Positions 11,575 through 24,339 of a stretch of 64,000 nt of DNA are shown piece after piece. This stretch comes from Heterocephalus glaber (taxonomy: Eukaryota > Chordata > Mammalia > Rodentia > Bathyergidae). Each line of letters opens with the position of its first letter. Position 1 is the first letter of the stretch. The stretch is taken from the NCBI RefSeq assembly GCF_000247695.1, contig NW_004624779.1, positions 1,794,215 through 1,858,214 of the forward strand. Direction: 5' to 3'. The notes beneath the pieces are model-generated. The model saw only the letters and a program-made list of their open reading frames with translations, was not told where the DNA came from and searched no databases. Made by a program: the position numbers and the translations under genes.

Positions 11575-12140
11575 AGCTCACTTCATGCATGAGGAAACTG
11601 AAGTCAGAGAGGTGCATTTCCTTTGTCATTGTCAAAGCAAACAAAGGGAGATGTAAAGCCTAGAACAAGATCTCTTGATTGAGTTCCATGCTTTTTCCAC
11701 TGCACTGTTTATACTTCTCACAATGGCTTCAGGGCTTTTCACTTCTACTTCCCACCTGTCCTCTCCATTCTTACTCTCCGCACTCCCCACCATGAGCCAC
11801 TCACACCAGACAGACCTGTTTCCTGTTTTCTTCCACCGAGTGGATGCCCTCACTTTTCTCCATGGCCTTTCATAATGATGGCACTTATACTTGCTAGTCA
11901 CTCTACCCACAGATTCCTCTTTCTCTGAGCTCTGGCACCATTCACCCTTTGCAGCACTTGTTACAACAAAAAGTTTACACTACCACCCCATCTGGGAGTT
12001 TTCAGCAACTGTCTTATCTTTGCATGATTATTACATGTTCCCAGATGGATGATCCTCCCCAAGATTACACATTTCTAGATGTTACCTATGGTTCCTCTTT
12101 CATTTGTAGCTAGCTCCATGCCTGTAGAACATAAATAAAT
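11575..12140 (+). repeat. Ancient MIR-like and L2-like fragments
   Basis: 11580-11690 has 'gcatgaggaaactgaagtca' and 'ttgagttccatgctttttcc', resembling the 3' part of MIR. 11700-12140 resembles the 3' part of L2: pyrimidine-rich exonic-looking sequence, then 'ctagctccatgcctgtagaa' and 'cataaataaatgtta'. The short frames on both strands here are by-products. Confidence 0.45.
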
Positions 12141-13660
12141 GTTACACTGAATTAAGTTGCAGTATTCTACTCTGTTTACATTTTAAATTAACTAAAACAT
12201 ATCTCGGGTAGAGTAGGCATCAGGAAGAGAATGAAAAGAGAGTTAGGCTAACGTTGGGGTCTCATGGTTGATATTGATTTTGAGATAATTTCTCTCCAAA
12301 TGAGGATGTTGGTTCCTACAGTGATTTTTATCCATGGCACATATTATGTTATTCCATGCTCTAGCCAACTGAACATATTAGATAACTAAAATCATTGCAG
12401 GAAAAAACATTTTGAAGGACTCTGTTATAGCATAGATTCAATTATTCTGGGTAAATATCCTATCTGATTAGATGCTGTATTGTATTTTCACTTCAAAACT
12501 TCTCTGATCCTCAGCCAGTTAATTAAAAATCTATTTTCAGTCTAGTTTTTTAAAATTTCAAACAAATGTGCCCTTACTACATTGTGAACAATTTAAATTT
12601 TAGAATATTGGCCCTTCAAAAACATGCTGTAAGTTAATTGTAATAAAGCCTGTTGCTTTGATAATAGCTACAAATGAAAACAAATTTTTTCCACATAATA
12701 ATTTCTAAAAAGGCAAGAAAGAGAAAGACCAAAAAGTCCAGTTGACAAATTGCAATCAGTCTGCACTAAAGTGCTTTAGTACATCATTCAGCATCCCTGA
12801 AATGTAAAGGAGCTTTGTTGGGATTTTAAAATTGAGGACTTGGATTCCTACCCAGTTGCAATAACACAGTGTAGCATTGTTAGTTCTGATTCAAGTGCAA
12901 CTGATCAAAAGGTTATTGAATATTCCTTGTCCTTTTGCCAAGTCTGAATGTCTTCTCCGTGACTGGAATATTTGGATCCTGTTGTTGTTCATTAATGGCT
13001 ATTTCACATTCCATTCATAGTCATTATCTACCTTTCTCAGTAATTAGCTAATTATATTTCCAGATAATTAGTTTAATGCAAGCGTAGGAAGTATGCAGCA
13101 AGAATCTAAGTGATATTGCTATGACCTTTACATGTAGATTAAGAAAATACACACAAAACAGTAAGGAGTACTTACTATATTATGTATGTTCAAAGGATTG
13201 TGTGTGCCTTACTAAAATATCTCATATAAGCTCTAGTAACTTTTTGGATTCTGCTGTTTCCTGAGAGTATGTATGGTACTTGCGGTTGGAGAGATGTGAA
13301 GTAATTATTTTAAGCCACTAGGTCAGCTTTTAGTCCCTATAACTGTAATGCTTGTTGCTCCTTGTCCTGTTTATAAATTTCTTAAATATAAATAAATATT
13401 GAGAAGTTTAAGAAATTTGAAGTGAAATATTAGATGAGTAAAATAACTTTATTATAGCCATATTGTAATGTTTCTCTATTTTAACAAAAATTAAGTTGAA
13501 CTTAAAACTAAATGTTTATATTTTAATCCAGTGATTTATCCATTTATAGGCATGTATTATATACATCTTTGCATGTGGCACTTTGCTAATTGCTAGGAAA
13601 CAAAAGTAATATTGGATGTATTTTCTACCTTTGAAGAGGATGTTATTATCCCTTTAATGG
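12141..13660. other. AT-rich intergenic sequence with a TAATTA cluster
   Basis: No gene or named repeat. At 13041-13072 three TAATTA motifs occur within about 32 bases (taattagctaatta, then ataattag). The surrounding 12.7-13.1 kb looks unique rather than repetitive, so it could hold a regulatory element, but nothing proves it. Confidence 0.4.
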
Positions 13661-13684
13661 CAGCCACAAGAATGTGCCCCTCAG

Positions 13685-13774
13685 GCCGGGGATTTAACTC
13701 AGTGGTTTCGCCACCTGCTCCGCAAGCACAAGGACCCGAGTTCAATTCCCGGTACCGGAAAAAAAAAAAAAAAA
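13685..13774 (+). mobile_element. ID-type tRNA-derived SINE
   Basis: Starts gccggggatttaactcagtg, carries 'gagttcaattcccggtacc' and an A tail. Perfect 17-bp target-site duplication aagaatgtgcccctcag (13668-13684 and 13775-13791). 'cacctgctccgcaagcacaa' sub-type. Confidence 0.93.
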
Positions 13775-13849
13775 AAGAATGTGCCCCTCAGTCATACAAC
13801 TGGAAGGAGTACAAATGGTCAAAAACTTTTACTGTTATATTCTGAGGTC

Positions 13850-14231
13850 TATCACTGCCACACTCACACAGGGTCCTCATTTTCTGTAGACTGTTCCCTG
13901 TCAGGGACTGAGCGCAGCTTAGATACAAAGGCAAGTCTATTTCCAATTCTCCTTTGCAAGGAGAGTCCTAAGACAGCCAATTTTGATTCAAGGACAACAT
14001 GTGTGAGTATTGCTGACTTCCTCCAACTCTACCGACGTGTGCAACACTTCCACCCAACCTTCCTTGCCATTCTGCTTTTGAGATTAAATTTGCTTTGCCT
14101 TTGTAAGAATCTCCCAACCTTCTCCAACTATGTACTTAGCCCTTTTATTTGCAGGCATTTCCCCTAATAAAAACCTCTGCCTGCTTAATTTTGTCTTGAA
14201 ATCTTTTTCTTGGAGGACCCAAACTAACACA
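13850..14231 (+). repeat. LTR-like ancient repeat
   Basis: The right end reads 'cccctaataaaaacctctgc' (AATAAA signal) and then 'tttcttggaggacccaaact', 'aacaca'. This is the usual order for the R-U5 part of an old LTR. The plus frame 13781-14167 crosses it and is regarded as chance. The family is not assigned. Confidence 0.4.
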
Positions 14232-15765
14232 CTGAATCATGAAATCAAATGTACTCAAGGAAATTAAAAACAATTTTATCAGGAAGTAGAAAATAAAACA
14301 GTCGAAGAGGTCTCAAAATGATATAGCATACTTGATTCAGATAGCTGCTAGGAGAACAGCATAACAATTAGCATGTATATTGTATTTTCAGGGCCATAAG
14401 CTTCCTAACTGAGTGGACTACAGAAGAACTAGAGATACATTTGAAAGATTTATTGAAATCAAATTACAGAGGACCTTGAATGTCAGGCTGGAATATTCGG
14501 TTTGTCTTTTTTCCTTTACGTTCCTCCTGAAACTGTGGCAGCTTTCAAGGATTTGAGAAAGCTGGAACCAGCTGGTACTTTCTGTCTCATATATTCTTAA
14601 TGGAAGAAGCATGACTGATGTCTGGTGAAATCCAGTAGCTCAGGAGGAAAGCTGTGAAAAGGAGTCTTAATGCTAGGCTGGAATTTGGGATCCTAAACCT
14701 CTGTTCTTTCCTAGTGAGCTTAAGTATCCTACATATATATGCAACAAAGATTGCTTTTGAGACTCAGGTTTCAGCTCAGTATCAACAACAGGCTGAAGGT
14801 TTTTTTTCCCCTCTTTTTTCTTCTAGAAACTGAGTTAAAGTTAGCAAAGGAAAAAAATAGCGGAGGATGAAGGATTGAAAGATTTTGTCTGGTAATCCAA
14901 GATAAGTTGTTTTTGCCAGTGGTAGTGTTGAAAAGAAGCTTAATGCTAAAACATGAATTTGTGACTGTTGTTGAGTAGTGAGGCTGTTTGAGTAGACTTT
15001 TATTCTTCTGTGGGCATAAAGTTAGAGTTGAGTAGCAATTACAGTACTTGGATAGGGTGAGGGTTCTTCAGTGCATCATAGTCTCTACTCTAACCTATAG
15101 TCCAGCATCCACTCCATCATGTGAATTTATAATCCTGTCTAGTGTTCGTAGACAGGATTTGTGAGTGGTTACCCCAATCCAAATTACATTTAAACTGTAG
15201 CACTTTAGATCTTGCCCCATTAATATTACAAACATACTAGTTTTTATAAACTTGTACCAGCTCAGCCACAAAGGGTGTGTTTGGCTTGGGGCAATTGTTT
15301 GTGTATATGAACTAAAGTAGCTGAAATGGATTAGATCTCAGTGAACTTTTCTGGAAGATTCTCCTTATCTGATTAAAATAGAAAAGGTGCCATTTTCTAC
15401 CAGGCACGAGAGTATTTACGTAGCAATAGTGGTAAGTGAACTTCTATGAAATTAGCATTAAGACCAATTATTTGTAAAGTCTTGCTCCCAGGAGCAACCT
15501 GAGTCCCATCTTCCTTTATAAGTGATGAGAATGATCGGGGTTACTTGGAAACTTGTCTAATGAAGAGAACTCTACACTCCACTGTCACATTATATGAGCT
15601 TTGGTCTAGGTTATGTGAGAACTTGTATAATCTTCCTCCAAAAGTCCAAAAGCCTATATTGAAAGGCCACAGGAACCACCCACTCTGTGTTCCAGCCATG
15701 AACACCTCGAATTTGATTTCCTTAGTCATTGGTTTGATATTACAGAACCATAGATTGCAGATGAG
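14232..15765. other. Intergenic sequence, no gene seen
   Basis: Only short frames and no repeat that I could name. Confidence 0.45.
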
Positions 15766-15966
15766 CAAAGTTTTTCTATAAAGTATGAGAAAATAAACAT
15801 TTTCAGCTTTGTGGACCGTATTTTCTTTGTCACAGTTACTTAAATCGGCCCTTGTATGAAAGCAGTATGCATTATGTAAAGGAAAGAACATGTTTATTTT
15901 CCAATAAAACTTAATTTTCAAATGCACTTGGTGGATAGGATTTGGCCTGCAAAGGTAGTTCACTGA
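15766..15966 (+). repeat. MER5A-type hAT-Charlie nonautonomous transposon
   Basis: The phrases 'aagtttttctataaagtatg', 'cattttcagctttgtggacc', 'tgtttattttccaataaaac' and 'ggatttggcctgcaaaggta' follow the order of MER5A. Diverged, as expected of this old family. A 205-codon reverse frame (16158-15541) runs across it and is judged spurious. Confidence 0.75.
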
Positions 15967-16619
15967 TGCTGTCATGAAGCATAAGGAAAAGGATACATTT
16001 ACTACTGCTTTCTTAGCTACAGCTAGTCTCCAAGAATTTAAAAAGGTATAGAACTTGGGACACCTCTCTACATATTCCAGGTCTCTTTTCTCTCTGTTTA
16101 AAATGTAAACTTCTCCATATTTTCTCCCCAGAAATTCTGCTTTCTCTCCCTTATTCACTTATGAACCCTTGATCAATTTTGTCCTCCCTGAGCCTCTGTA
16201 GTTTTAGCCTTAACAAAAACCCAGTTCTCTCCTTAAACATACTGCTCTGTATATCCTGTGCAGGTGGGTGAAACATCCAGAACAGGGTCCCACAGTCACT
16301 GACCTTTTAATGTTCAAGGAACTCTACTTTAGCTAACTGCTCCTGTTAACCTCTAACACCCGTTAACCTCTTTTGACGTACATGTGACTATTATCCCCAA
16401 ATTTCTACTGCAGTTATTTTATTTATCGTGCTTCATAATGGATATCCATATAGAGTCCTAATAAAACACTCAGATAATATTGGTGGAACATAATTAGTTG
16501 TTTCTGTCCCAAAATTGGTTCCTTTTTGTTTTTTCTCCTCAGAAATGATGCCATCTTCCCCTTGTTGCTTCCATTTCAAGCTTGCGTTTTCACTCTGCTC
16601 TTATTTCTCACATCCTAGC
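15967..16619. other. Intergenic sequence, no gene seen
   Basis: Pyrimidine-rich towards the right. Nothing recognised. Confidence 0.4.
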
Positions 16620-17285
16620 CATTGTAGCAGACTCCAGCTCTCATCTTTTCTTTCTCACCCTTTATTTATGGCCTCAGCTTCACCTCTCTGGTGGATCACT
16701 GGAATGACCATCAGCAGCCAGCTGTCCCTGCCTCTCATGGGCCCAGTCTACACATTACAGCCCAAGTCATGTTTTAGGGACAAAGCAGATCACATCTCCA
16801 CTTTAATTTTCTGACCTAAAAATGAGCCCACTCTCTTTTTCTATTAAGCTGTACACCGTATGGATTGCTTGGCGAGCTATATACTCACTTGGCTTGCTTT
16901 CTTATTCATCTCCTCACCTCTCACCACAGCGTCATGGCTCTCTTTCCATCCCAACTCATTGCCTTCCTGGTGCTTCTTCGCTTGCTCTGTCCTCTTTCTG
17001 AATTGATTTTTATTTCTCTTCATGGTCCAAAGCTGGGTGTTTCTTGTCCTTCAGTTTTCACCTGAAATGCTGTCTCTTCTCAGATCCTAATCACTCATCA
17101 TAAAGCACCCACTCTGTCCCTCTATTTGACCGCATTATTTTTAAATTCTTTCTATGCTATTAATTACTAACTTCACTATTTTAAAAAATTTGTCTTATGA
17201 ATCCTCTGGTAGAATATGAACTTCAGGGGACCAGAAGTGTCTGACTGTTTAAATATGTTAGTTCTTCAGTCAATTGATACACCAG
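16620..17285 (+). repeat. L2-type LINE fragment, ancient
   Basis: Diverged phrases in L2 order: 'tctacacattacagcccaag', 'gcagatcacatctccacttt', 'cattgccttcctggtgcttc', 'tcacctgaaatgctgtctct', 'tagaatatgaacttcagggg'. No open coding frame remains. Boundaries are approximate. Confidence 0.5.
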
Positions 17286-17966
17286 CTCTTTCTAATTTTC
17301 TGCTGGTCCTTTGGTCATAAATGACCTTGATTATCATTTCAGCAACTTTCTGGCCAATTGTCCTGGTCTCTTTCCTTACACAATTCCACCAAATCGTTAT
17401 CCCTGGATGAATCTAACTCATCCTCTCTTTGTGCCATTATCCTGCATGGTAAAACTTGTTGGAGAAAATTACATAACCAAGAAAATTGATACCATTAATT
17501 CACAGTCATCACCTCAATACTGCCTCCTAATTTTAATGTATTTCCCAATTGGCTTATGCTCCTGTGCTCACAATTCTAACCTCAGTCCCTCACTTTTAGC
17601 TGGTGACCTCAGCCCCATTCCACAAAATAGTTCCCCAGAGAGGCACTCTTTCACATGTTCACTGCCATGTCTGCAAATCTCCTCCCCTCTTCCTGTCACG
17701 TAGGCAGAGGTGCTCCTTTCTTGGAAAAGCTTGTGCCCTCTTTATTTTGCTCTGAACATCATCAAGCCCCCTTGTCAAAACCTTGTACTGTTTGTTCTTT
17801 TCTGCTCTGTACCTGAAGCATCTCTCTCCTTCCAGGCTCGCCCTCACTCATTGTTCTCGTAAGTTGATTTTTTTAAGTTCTTGGCATCTGTCAACCTCCC
17901 CCCATCCCACTTCCTTCTCTTTCCTCCTCCTTCTCCTCCTTCTTTTCTTCCCTCTCCTCTTTTTCC

Positions 17967-18022
<56 letters not shown>

Positions 18023-18110
18023 CTGCCCCTGCCTACAGAATTTTCCCTTCTCCTCCCACTCCTATCCAGGTCATCGGTGGATGCCTATTCCCATCAGATA
18101 TTAGCTTAGA
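17286..18110. other. Pyrimidine-rich sequence, partly simple repeat
   Basis: Pyrimidine-rich, with short spurious frames. The densest part is a CT microsatellite at about 17880-18018. No gene seen. Confidence 0.5.
17970..18018. repeat. (CT)n microsatellite
   Basis: About 24 uninterrupted CT units inside a longer pyrimidine tract (17895-18035). Confidence 0.95.
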
Positions 18111-18392
18111 TATCACTCTACAAACCTGCCAGGCTATAGTAGGGCTCCTATTATTGCTTCCAGTGCTTTCTGATCTTCTACCTTTCTGTCCCATCATTGC
18201 TATACTTACTTATTTAACATCTGCCTTCGTTGATCCACAGAAATTCCTGAAATTCCTGAGGGAAGGGACTATGAGAGTCTTGTTCACCACCTTATGTTTC
18301 AACCTAGCACAGTGTCTGACATAGCACTTGCATTCACTTAGTGGCTATTTGTTGAATGAATAAATGACTGAGTGAGTGAATAAATAGAAGGA
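18110..18392 (+). repeat. L2 3' end, ancient
   Basis: 'cctgagggaagggactatga', 'gtcttgttcaccacctta', 'tagcacagtgtctgacatag' and the terminal 'ttgttgaatgaataaatga' are the characteristic 3' end of L2. An AG-rich simple stretch follows at 18385-18430. Confidence 0.7.
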
Positions 18393-21300
18393 AGAGGAAG
18401 AGGAAGGGTAAAGGAAGAGAAATGAAGAAGAAAAAATGAGGGCAAAAGAAATGGAAAAAAACCCTCATGAAGAAAAGTACATACTAAAGCCTGTAGCAGA
18501 TTTGGTCAAGGAGTTTACATAGTTCACGCCTTCTTTCTCTAGGGATGCCCCATGGTGCTCAGCAGGCTCCTCCGGTCCCATGCAGTGCATCGTCTGTGTG
18601 GCTAAGCCCCACGAGGCCACAAAGACAGGGTGGCCTCATGCTTTTGGCCTCCTCCAGTCTGACACGCCTAGCCAGGATCTCTTATCTTGCTCCCAAATGG
18701 GTCTGGTGCTGACTCAAATCCTTCTAGTGAGGGTGGCTGTTGTGCTCTCCTAGGGGTTGTAACAAATTTCTTGAAGAAGTTTTGGCTGGACCATGGCTTA
18801 GATTGGAGTGATTAGAGTTTGTAAGTACAGACTGGGACAACAGGAAGGAATTGCAATGGATTAAGAACAAAATGCTAATGATCTATATTAGAACAGTGAG
18901 AACTCTGACTCTGTGTTGGTAATCATGTGTATAAGCTTGGATATTAAAATATGCCTTAAAAACCACTAAAAGTAGAGGACTTATTCAAGAAGGTGTGTTC
19001 TTACATGTTTCTATCCAGTGATAGGTGGAGAAATTACTGCAAATTTAAAAAGCTAACTGAAACATAACAAATTTTTTTAGTAAATAACAAGAACATTATT
19101 TTAAACAAAGGAAGGGAAAACTAAAATATCAGTTTACTATTTTAATTAGTATAGTTAAAAGAAAAAATCCTTTAAGAATTCAGTTATAGAATCCTTTTAG
19201 ATAAATGCTGTGTGAATTTGATTTTCCTTTTATAATCCTTACCATGTCACATAAAGAGTAGCAGATGACATAAGCAGATGGACTTGTGTTATCTGGTACT
19301 GCTTAAAACCTTCTCTAACATTTTTTGGGCCATATTCATAAACATAGGGTATGGTAGAACTAACTTACATCTGCTTAAAATCCTTGGTGGCTTCTGCTAA
19401 ATTTTATTTTAGTAAGTTATAATATGGCAAGTCTTTTTTGTCTATTATGGACAATATTCTATCTGTTTTAGAAATAAGGTCTAAGATATATTTTAATACT
19501 TCTAGGTAACTGTAAGTTTGAAAAATGAAATACACTTTTACTTCAGTTTTCATATTGATGGGCATTTCTAAAGAATCATTATTTTAAGATGGTAGTTTTA
19601 ATTCATGGAGGTAAAAATGGAAGAAAGGTATTGGAAAGATTTTTGTTTTAGTTTATGGCTTTTTACAAAATTTAAAGCATTTTGTATCTATTAATTTTAT
19701 TCTTTACCTGGGCTTTGCTGTAGTGATATATAGAATGTTTTTCACTTGAACAAACCACCCTCTATCTTCATTAATTTCCTTAACATTGTTCTAGCAAAGA
19801 TTGTAACCATCACCACTCTTTATTTGCTAAGAGCTTGCCTATTACACTTAAAATAAACACAAGGACTCATCCTGGGCATTGTCCAAGGAAATGTCTTGCA
19901 GGTATCAAGAAATCCTAAATAATTAACCTTAATGAAAAGAATAGGCAGCAGTCACAATTTACATCATTATTGTTAAGTTTATGGTAGAAAAAAGTCAAAC
20001 CTAATAAGATTTATGTTTCATTTAGTAAATTTTTATAGAAAAATATTTATTATAGTGGAGCATTTCACAAGTATATTTATTTGTAAGAGGAAGTACGCTT
20101 TCTAAAATAATAGTTTTTAAAGAATTATTTTATAAAGCAAAAATATAAAGTTAGTACCTAAAAGAAGCTCTAGGTCAGATAGTTACATAGAGGAAAGTGC
20201 TAATGAAGTAAGTATACGTTCACTTTTCAGGCAAATTACTTCATAGATTATCTTTAGCAGGAATCACTGAGAAAGAACAACTCTCTCATACCTATTTCCT
20301 TAGATTATTGAGTAAGGTCACTGATTTCAGATACTTTGTAGAGTCCTAATGTCTCATGATGGGCATCAAAAGCCTTTCACAGGAGAGGAGGTAGTTGGAG
20401 TGACTGGGCTAAGGTTTCTGCTCTGAACATTTCCCTTGTACAAAGCAGCTCTGCTTTATATATTTAATGTATTGAGGGGTTTTTTTTCAATTCTTGAAAT
20501 CTCTTTGGTACAAAATATGATAAACAGAGTATTTGCAACATCCTTGTCCCTTTAACTGTTAATTGTGTTTAAAATTCACATCATATAATTCATTAATTTA
20601 TGAACGTAGAACTTGATCATTTGCTTTCAATACAATACATAATAATTATGACTATATTAAAATAATGGCAAGGCAATTTTATTTGCCTGAGAACTAACAG
20701 CAGGGAAGGCTTAACTAATAGCAAACAGATTCTGAATTTTATATCTGTTTGCATTACTGTTTTCAACAGCCAGCTGCTGATGATCAGAATTCGGTTAGAG
20801 AGAAAAGTTCAAGTTGATGAATCAAATAAAAAATAATAAAATTTTAAAGATAAGAAGTTAGAGTTTCCCAGCCAAGAACAGAAAGCCTAAGTTGAGGCCT
20901 GAGTAACAGTACTGTTTTGTGTATTAAATATTTTTGGTTTCTAATGCCTGAGGCTAGAAGATAGTCAGTGATACCCACAGACATACTTGGTTATATACCG
21001 CACCAATGTGTTTACTTCCAGTGAGTAATGATGGGGCTGAAGCCCAACTATTCAATACTGCCATTAGATTAAAAATGTCACCCAAGGAATACATTAACGC
21101 CAACCTCTATTTCTCTGCACAGAAACCTCCTCAGAATTCATTCCGAATTCCTGCAAAGCGCCTTCCCTCTTTGTGGGGTGCATAGTTCTGAAATATTCAA
21201 TGCACAATGGAAAAAGATAAAACCTTCAACATGATGCATTTTTTAGGCCAAAGAGAAATAAGCCTGGATGTCTCTCAAGCTTGTGATAGGTGACCTTTGT

Positions 21301-21712
21301 TGTCTGACAGGAAAATGAAAAGCCACCCATTTTTATATTTGGCTTAATAAGGTACTTGAGGTAGCAATGTTCAATAGCCAAAACTAACTGGTGATTTCCT
21401 TTCTAGATGACCCATTAAAATTGGCTGAAGATAATGAATTCATCCATCACTTCTGACTAAGTGTACTGTCCCCTGCATGCACTCAGGATAATAGCATTTC
21501 AAAATGAAGAGTATTAAAATCAGCTGATAAATCTTACATTACTGAGGAAAGTAATTTCAGAATGATCATTCAGAGGGCATCATTATGCACATTCATACCA
21601 GTTTCCAACTGGTTGGGGCCCAAAATTGGAGAAAAAGAAGGACAAGAAGTAATTACTTGCAAGTGACACCAGTGTTTTTCAGCTACTTGGTTGCTCACCA
21701 TTTTTTAAGGGG

Positions 21713-21743
<31 letters not shown>

Positions 21744-21929
21744 TTGAGAATTGGAGTGTTTCTCAGGTTGTTGTTGTTTTCTGCTTTGTACAAAATTGAA
21801 CCTTTATATATTTTATTCATATCAAGTCATGTGAAGTCATAATATTCACCCAGAATAGGACTGAAATGTGCTGGAGAGCAGAGAACTTTGACACAGTTCA
21901 AGGAGAAACTGTCTTGAGGAGGAGAGTGG
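18393..21929. other. AT-rich intergenic sequence; possible conserved non-coding part at 20.7-21.6 kb
   Basis: No coding frame. 18520-18780 is a small GC-richer patch of unknown origin. 20.7-21.6 kb looks unique and even in composition, as conserved non-coding elements often do, but that is only an impression. A GA microsatellite lies at 21712-21742. Confidence 0.35.
21712..21742. repeat. (GA)n microsatellite
   Basis: gagagagagagagagagag with minor interruptions. Confidence 0.9.
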
Positions 21930-21989
21930 GCTCTCAGAGCTGCAGTCTGTTCTCTCCCATTTCCTGTGGGGATGAGCTCTGAACAGGGA

Positions 21990-22145
21990 ATTCAGCCACT
22001 CTCCTCCTTGGCTTCCTCAACTCAAAATGGAGATAATGATATTGGATACCTGAGGAGGCTGAGGTGAAATTCATGCATTAATATATGTAAAATATTTATC
22101 AGAATGCCAGGCTATTAAAGTCTTCAGCAAAGATTATTCATATCA
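21990..22145 (+). repeat. MIR SINE (ancient)
   Basis: 'cttcctcaactcaaaatgga', 'gataatgatattggatacct' and 'cattaatatatgtaaaatat' follow the second half of MIR. Confidence 0.6.
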
Positions 22146-22149
22146 TATC

Positions 22150-22192
22150 ACCACCACCACCACCATCATCGTCATCATCATCATCATCATCA
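22150..22192. repeat. (CAC/CAT)n trinucleotide repeat
   Basis: A CAC run passes into a CAT run, with a single CGT in between. Confidence 0.9.
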
Positions 22193-22199
22193 CTAGTAT

Positions 22200-24070
22200 T
22201 ATTTCTCTCTGTCTCAAGGTAACTGCAAAACAGTACTAAGAATGTGTTTTAATGTTGTGGCTTGTCTTAGTTTTTCAACTGATTGCTTTAGGACACCCTT
22301 TAAGCTAGTTTCTGATTTTCTCTTATCAATAGGTTTTATAGGATGTTTGCTCAGAAGCTATTATTGTTTAACCAAACTTCCACACATACTTTAGGGAACT
22401 GGTGATCTTCAAAGCATAATATTAGACTAATGAGGAGGGCCAGAAAAGGGCAAGGGAAGGAGTCCAGAGTGGTCAGAAATCTCTGGTATATGAGTGGCCT
22501 GTTTGGTGGTTCTTTGATCATAGAAAATTATGAAAAGATAGGATCCAGAGTGTCACTCAAGCAGAACCTTCAGTCTACTCTTCATCACGGGGGGCTGTTA
22601 CTGCAAAGAAGTGGTAAAATGGAGTGGATGCTGGACAAGATATTAAAACCAGTTTACCTACAAAGCAGCAAGCTTGTCTTTCAGAAATGGACTTCGAGTG
22701 TGATATAACTCAATGCAAATTTGGTTAAAGGATTCCAAACAAACTGGCTCCTCTGAGATCTTCTATATGAGAGGCCATCACATCCATGAAAAACACCACA
22801 TTCTCCCAGTCTGCCTTTTCTCTGTTACACTTGGAACCTACAAGGACTGAGGTTGATATGTCTGCTAGAAGTATATTCATTTGTTTTCTTTTCATCGCCT
22901 TTATTGATTATAACGTACCAATCCATGGATCATCAATTTGCCAATCAAAGTTTCACACAGTTGAAGCTCATCCTTATTGAGAAATATTTACTTAATGCTA
23001 ACTGGCTCTGTGTCTAGATCTTGAGACTGCAAACATAAATAAGACATAATATCTGCTTTCAAGGATCTTGTAGTTTAATGAGAGAAGAAACCTCAATGAT
23101 ATAATGACTCTAATCGGTCATTCAAGTATAAATTTGCTCTAGAAACTGAGAGGAGGATAAAGCTACTTGATCAAGTAATCAGTTGCTGCTGACCAATTTT
23201 TATAGCTTCTGTGTAAATTCATTCAATTAAATGAAATTCATTCAAACAGACAGATGGTCTCAAATACTAAAATATCCCTAGATGGTTTCCCTGAGTTAAC
23301 ATATCATGATAGAACTAACTACAATGAAGATTTCTTTAGGCTTTAATGTTTTCTATGGGGTAGCACTGAAGGAGGTAATCCTAATTCAGCAAGGACTTCT
23401 TACTTCTAGGCATTCTTGGTCTCTATGTTTGCATTTCAATTCTATTAATATTTATAGAACAGCCACAGGGTGCTCAGCACAGTCATCAGCTATGTAATTT
23501 CATTGAGTTTCATTCTTTAAAAAGCAATGTTGGAGCATCCAACAGAAATTAATATTTATTAGTTGAGCTGTAAATCAGAAGAAATCATTTAAATTCATAA
23601 CATACCATACCCCTGACTGTAGTAATATCAATAAAAGACAAAAATCAAGAGTAAACCCCAAATGCCATAACTTGGTTTTAGGATTTGAGACAATAAATCT
23701 ACTTATGTAAAATCTGAATTTCAAAGATTTTTATTTCCTATCATGGTAAACCAAAACATCAAAGATAGGCAAAATGTGAGATTAAGTATCTTGCCATGAT
23801 GTCTAATTACATGCTGTTACTGTTGTGAAACACTTCTGGTGAACTATACACATTGGAATGTTTTAAATATACAGAAAGTTTGGTTTCAAAGCAATAAAGT
23901 TCTAGCAGTTATTATATATATATAAATAATTTCTTCTAGATACACTTCTTATACCTCCTTATTTCATCACTTATCACTCCCTCTCTCTGCGTACGTCCTG
24001 TTCTTAAAATTGGCTGAGTGTTCCCAATTTTAAAATTTCTTCTCAATTGTATGGCTAATCTTTTAAAAAG
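22200..24070. other. AT-rich intergenic sequence, no gene seen
   Basis: Short frames at 22430-22708, 22786-22980 and 23306-23497 show no recognisable domain and no codon bias, and are taken as chance. Confidence 0.45.
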
Positions 24071-24074
24071 ATAT

Positions 24075-24288
24075 TGTTATTGCAGTAAAATATATGTAAC
24101 AGATTTCATTATTCTAACCATGTTAAAGTGTACACTTTATTGGCATTCAGTACATTCCTAATATACAAATGCTATCACTATCCAGTCCAGTGACATTTTA
24201 ATCATCCAAAAGGAAACTTCATACCCATAGGCAGGCACTTCCAATTCCCTCCTTCCCCCAAGCCCTCACAGACACTAATATGCCCACC
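24075..24288. repeat. Ancient L1 3'-end-type repeat
   Basis: 'aatatatgtaacagatttca', 'aaccatgttaaagtgtacac', 'gcattcagtacattcctaat', then 'ccaattccctccttccccca' are diverged forms of a phrase order found in old L1M 3' ends. Strand is left open. Confidence 0.55.
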
Positions 24289-24335
<47 letters not shown>

Positions 24336-24338
24336 CCT
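24289..24338. repeat. (CTAT)n microsatellite
   Basis: About 11 uninterrupted tetranucleotide units. Confidence 0.95.
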
Positions 24339-24339
24339 A

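Noticed and set aside
13781..14167. 128-codon plus frame
   Set aside because: It runs through an LTR-like repeat after the ID insertion and shows no domain.
15541..16158. 205-codon reverse open frame, the longest outside the provirus
   Set aside because: It crosses a MER5A-type transposon in antisense and shows no domain, no good start context that I could see and no codon bias. Chance frame.
17783..18324. Two overlapping plus frames of about 108 and 147 codons with Leu/Ser repeats
   Set aside because: Produced by the CT microsatellite and surrounding pyrimidine tract, followed by an L2 3' end.
22150..22192. Regularly spaced short repeats, and other repeat runs considered as possible CRISPR-like arrays
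   Set aside because: Simple trinucleotide or tetranucleotide microsatellites in a mammalian genome, with no spacer structure.
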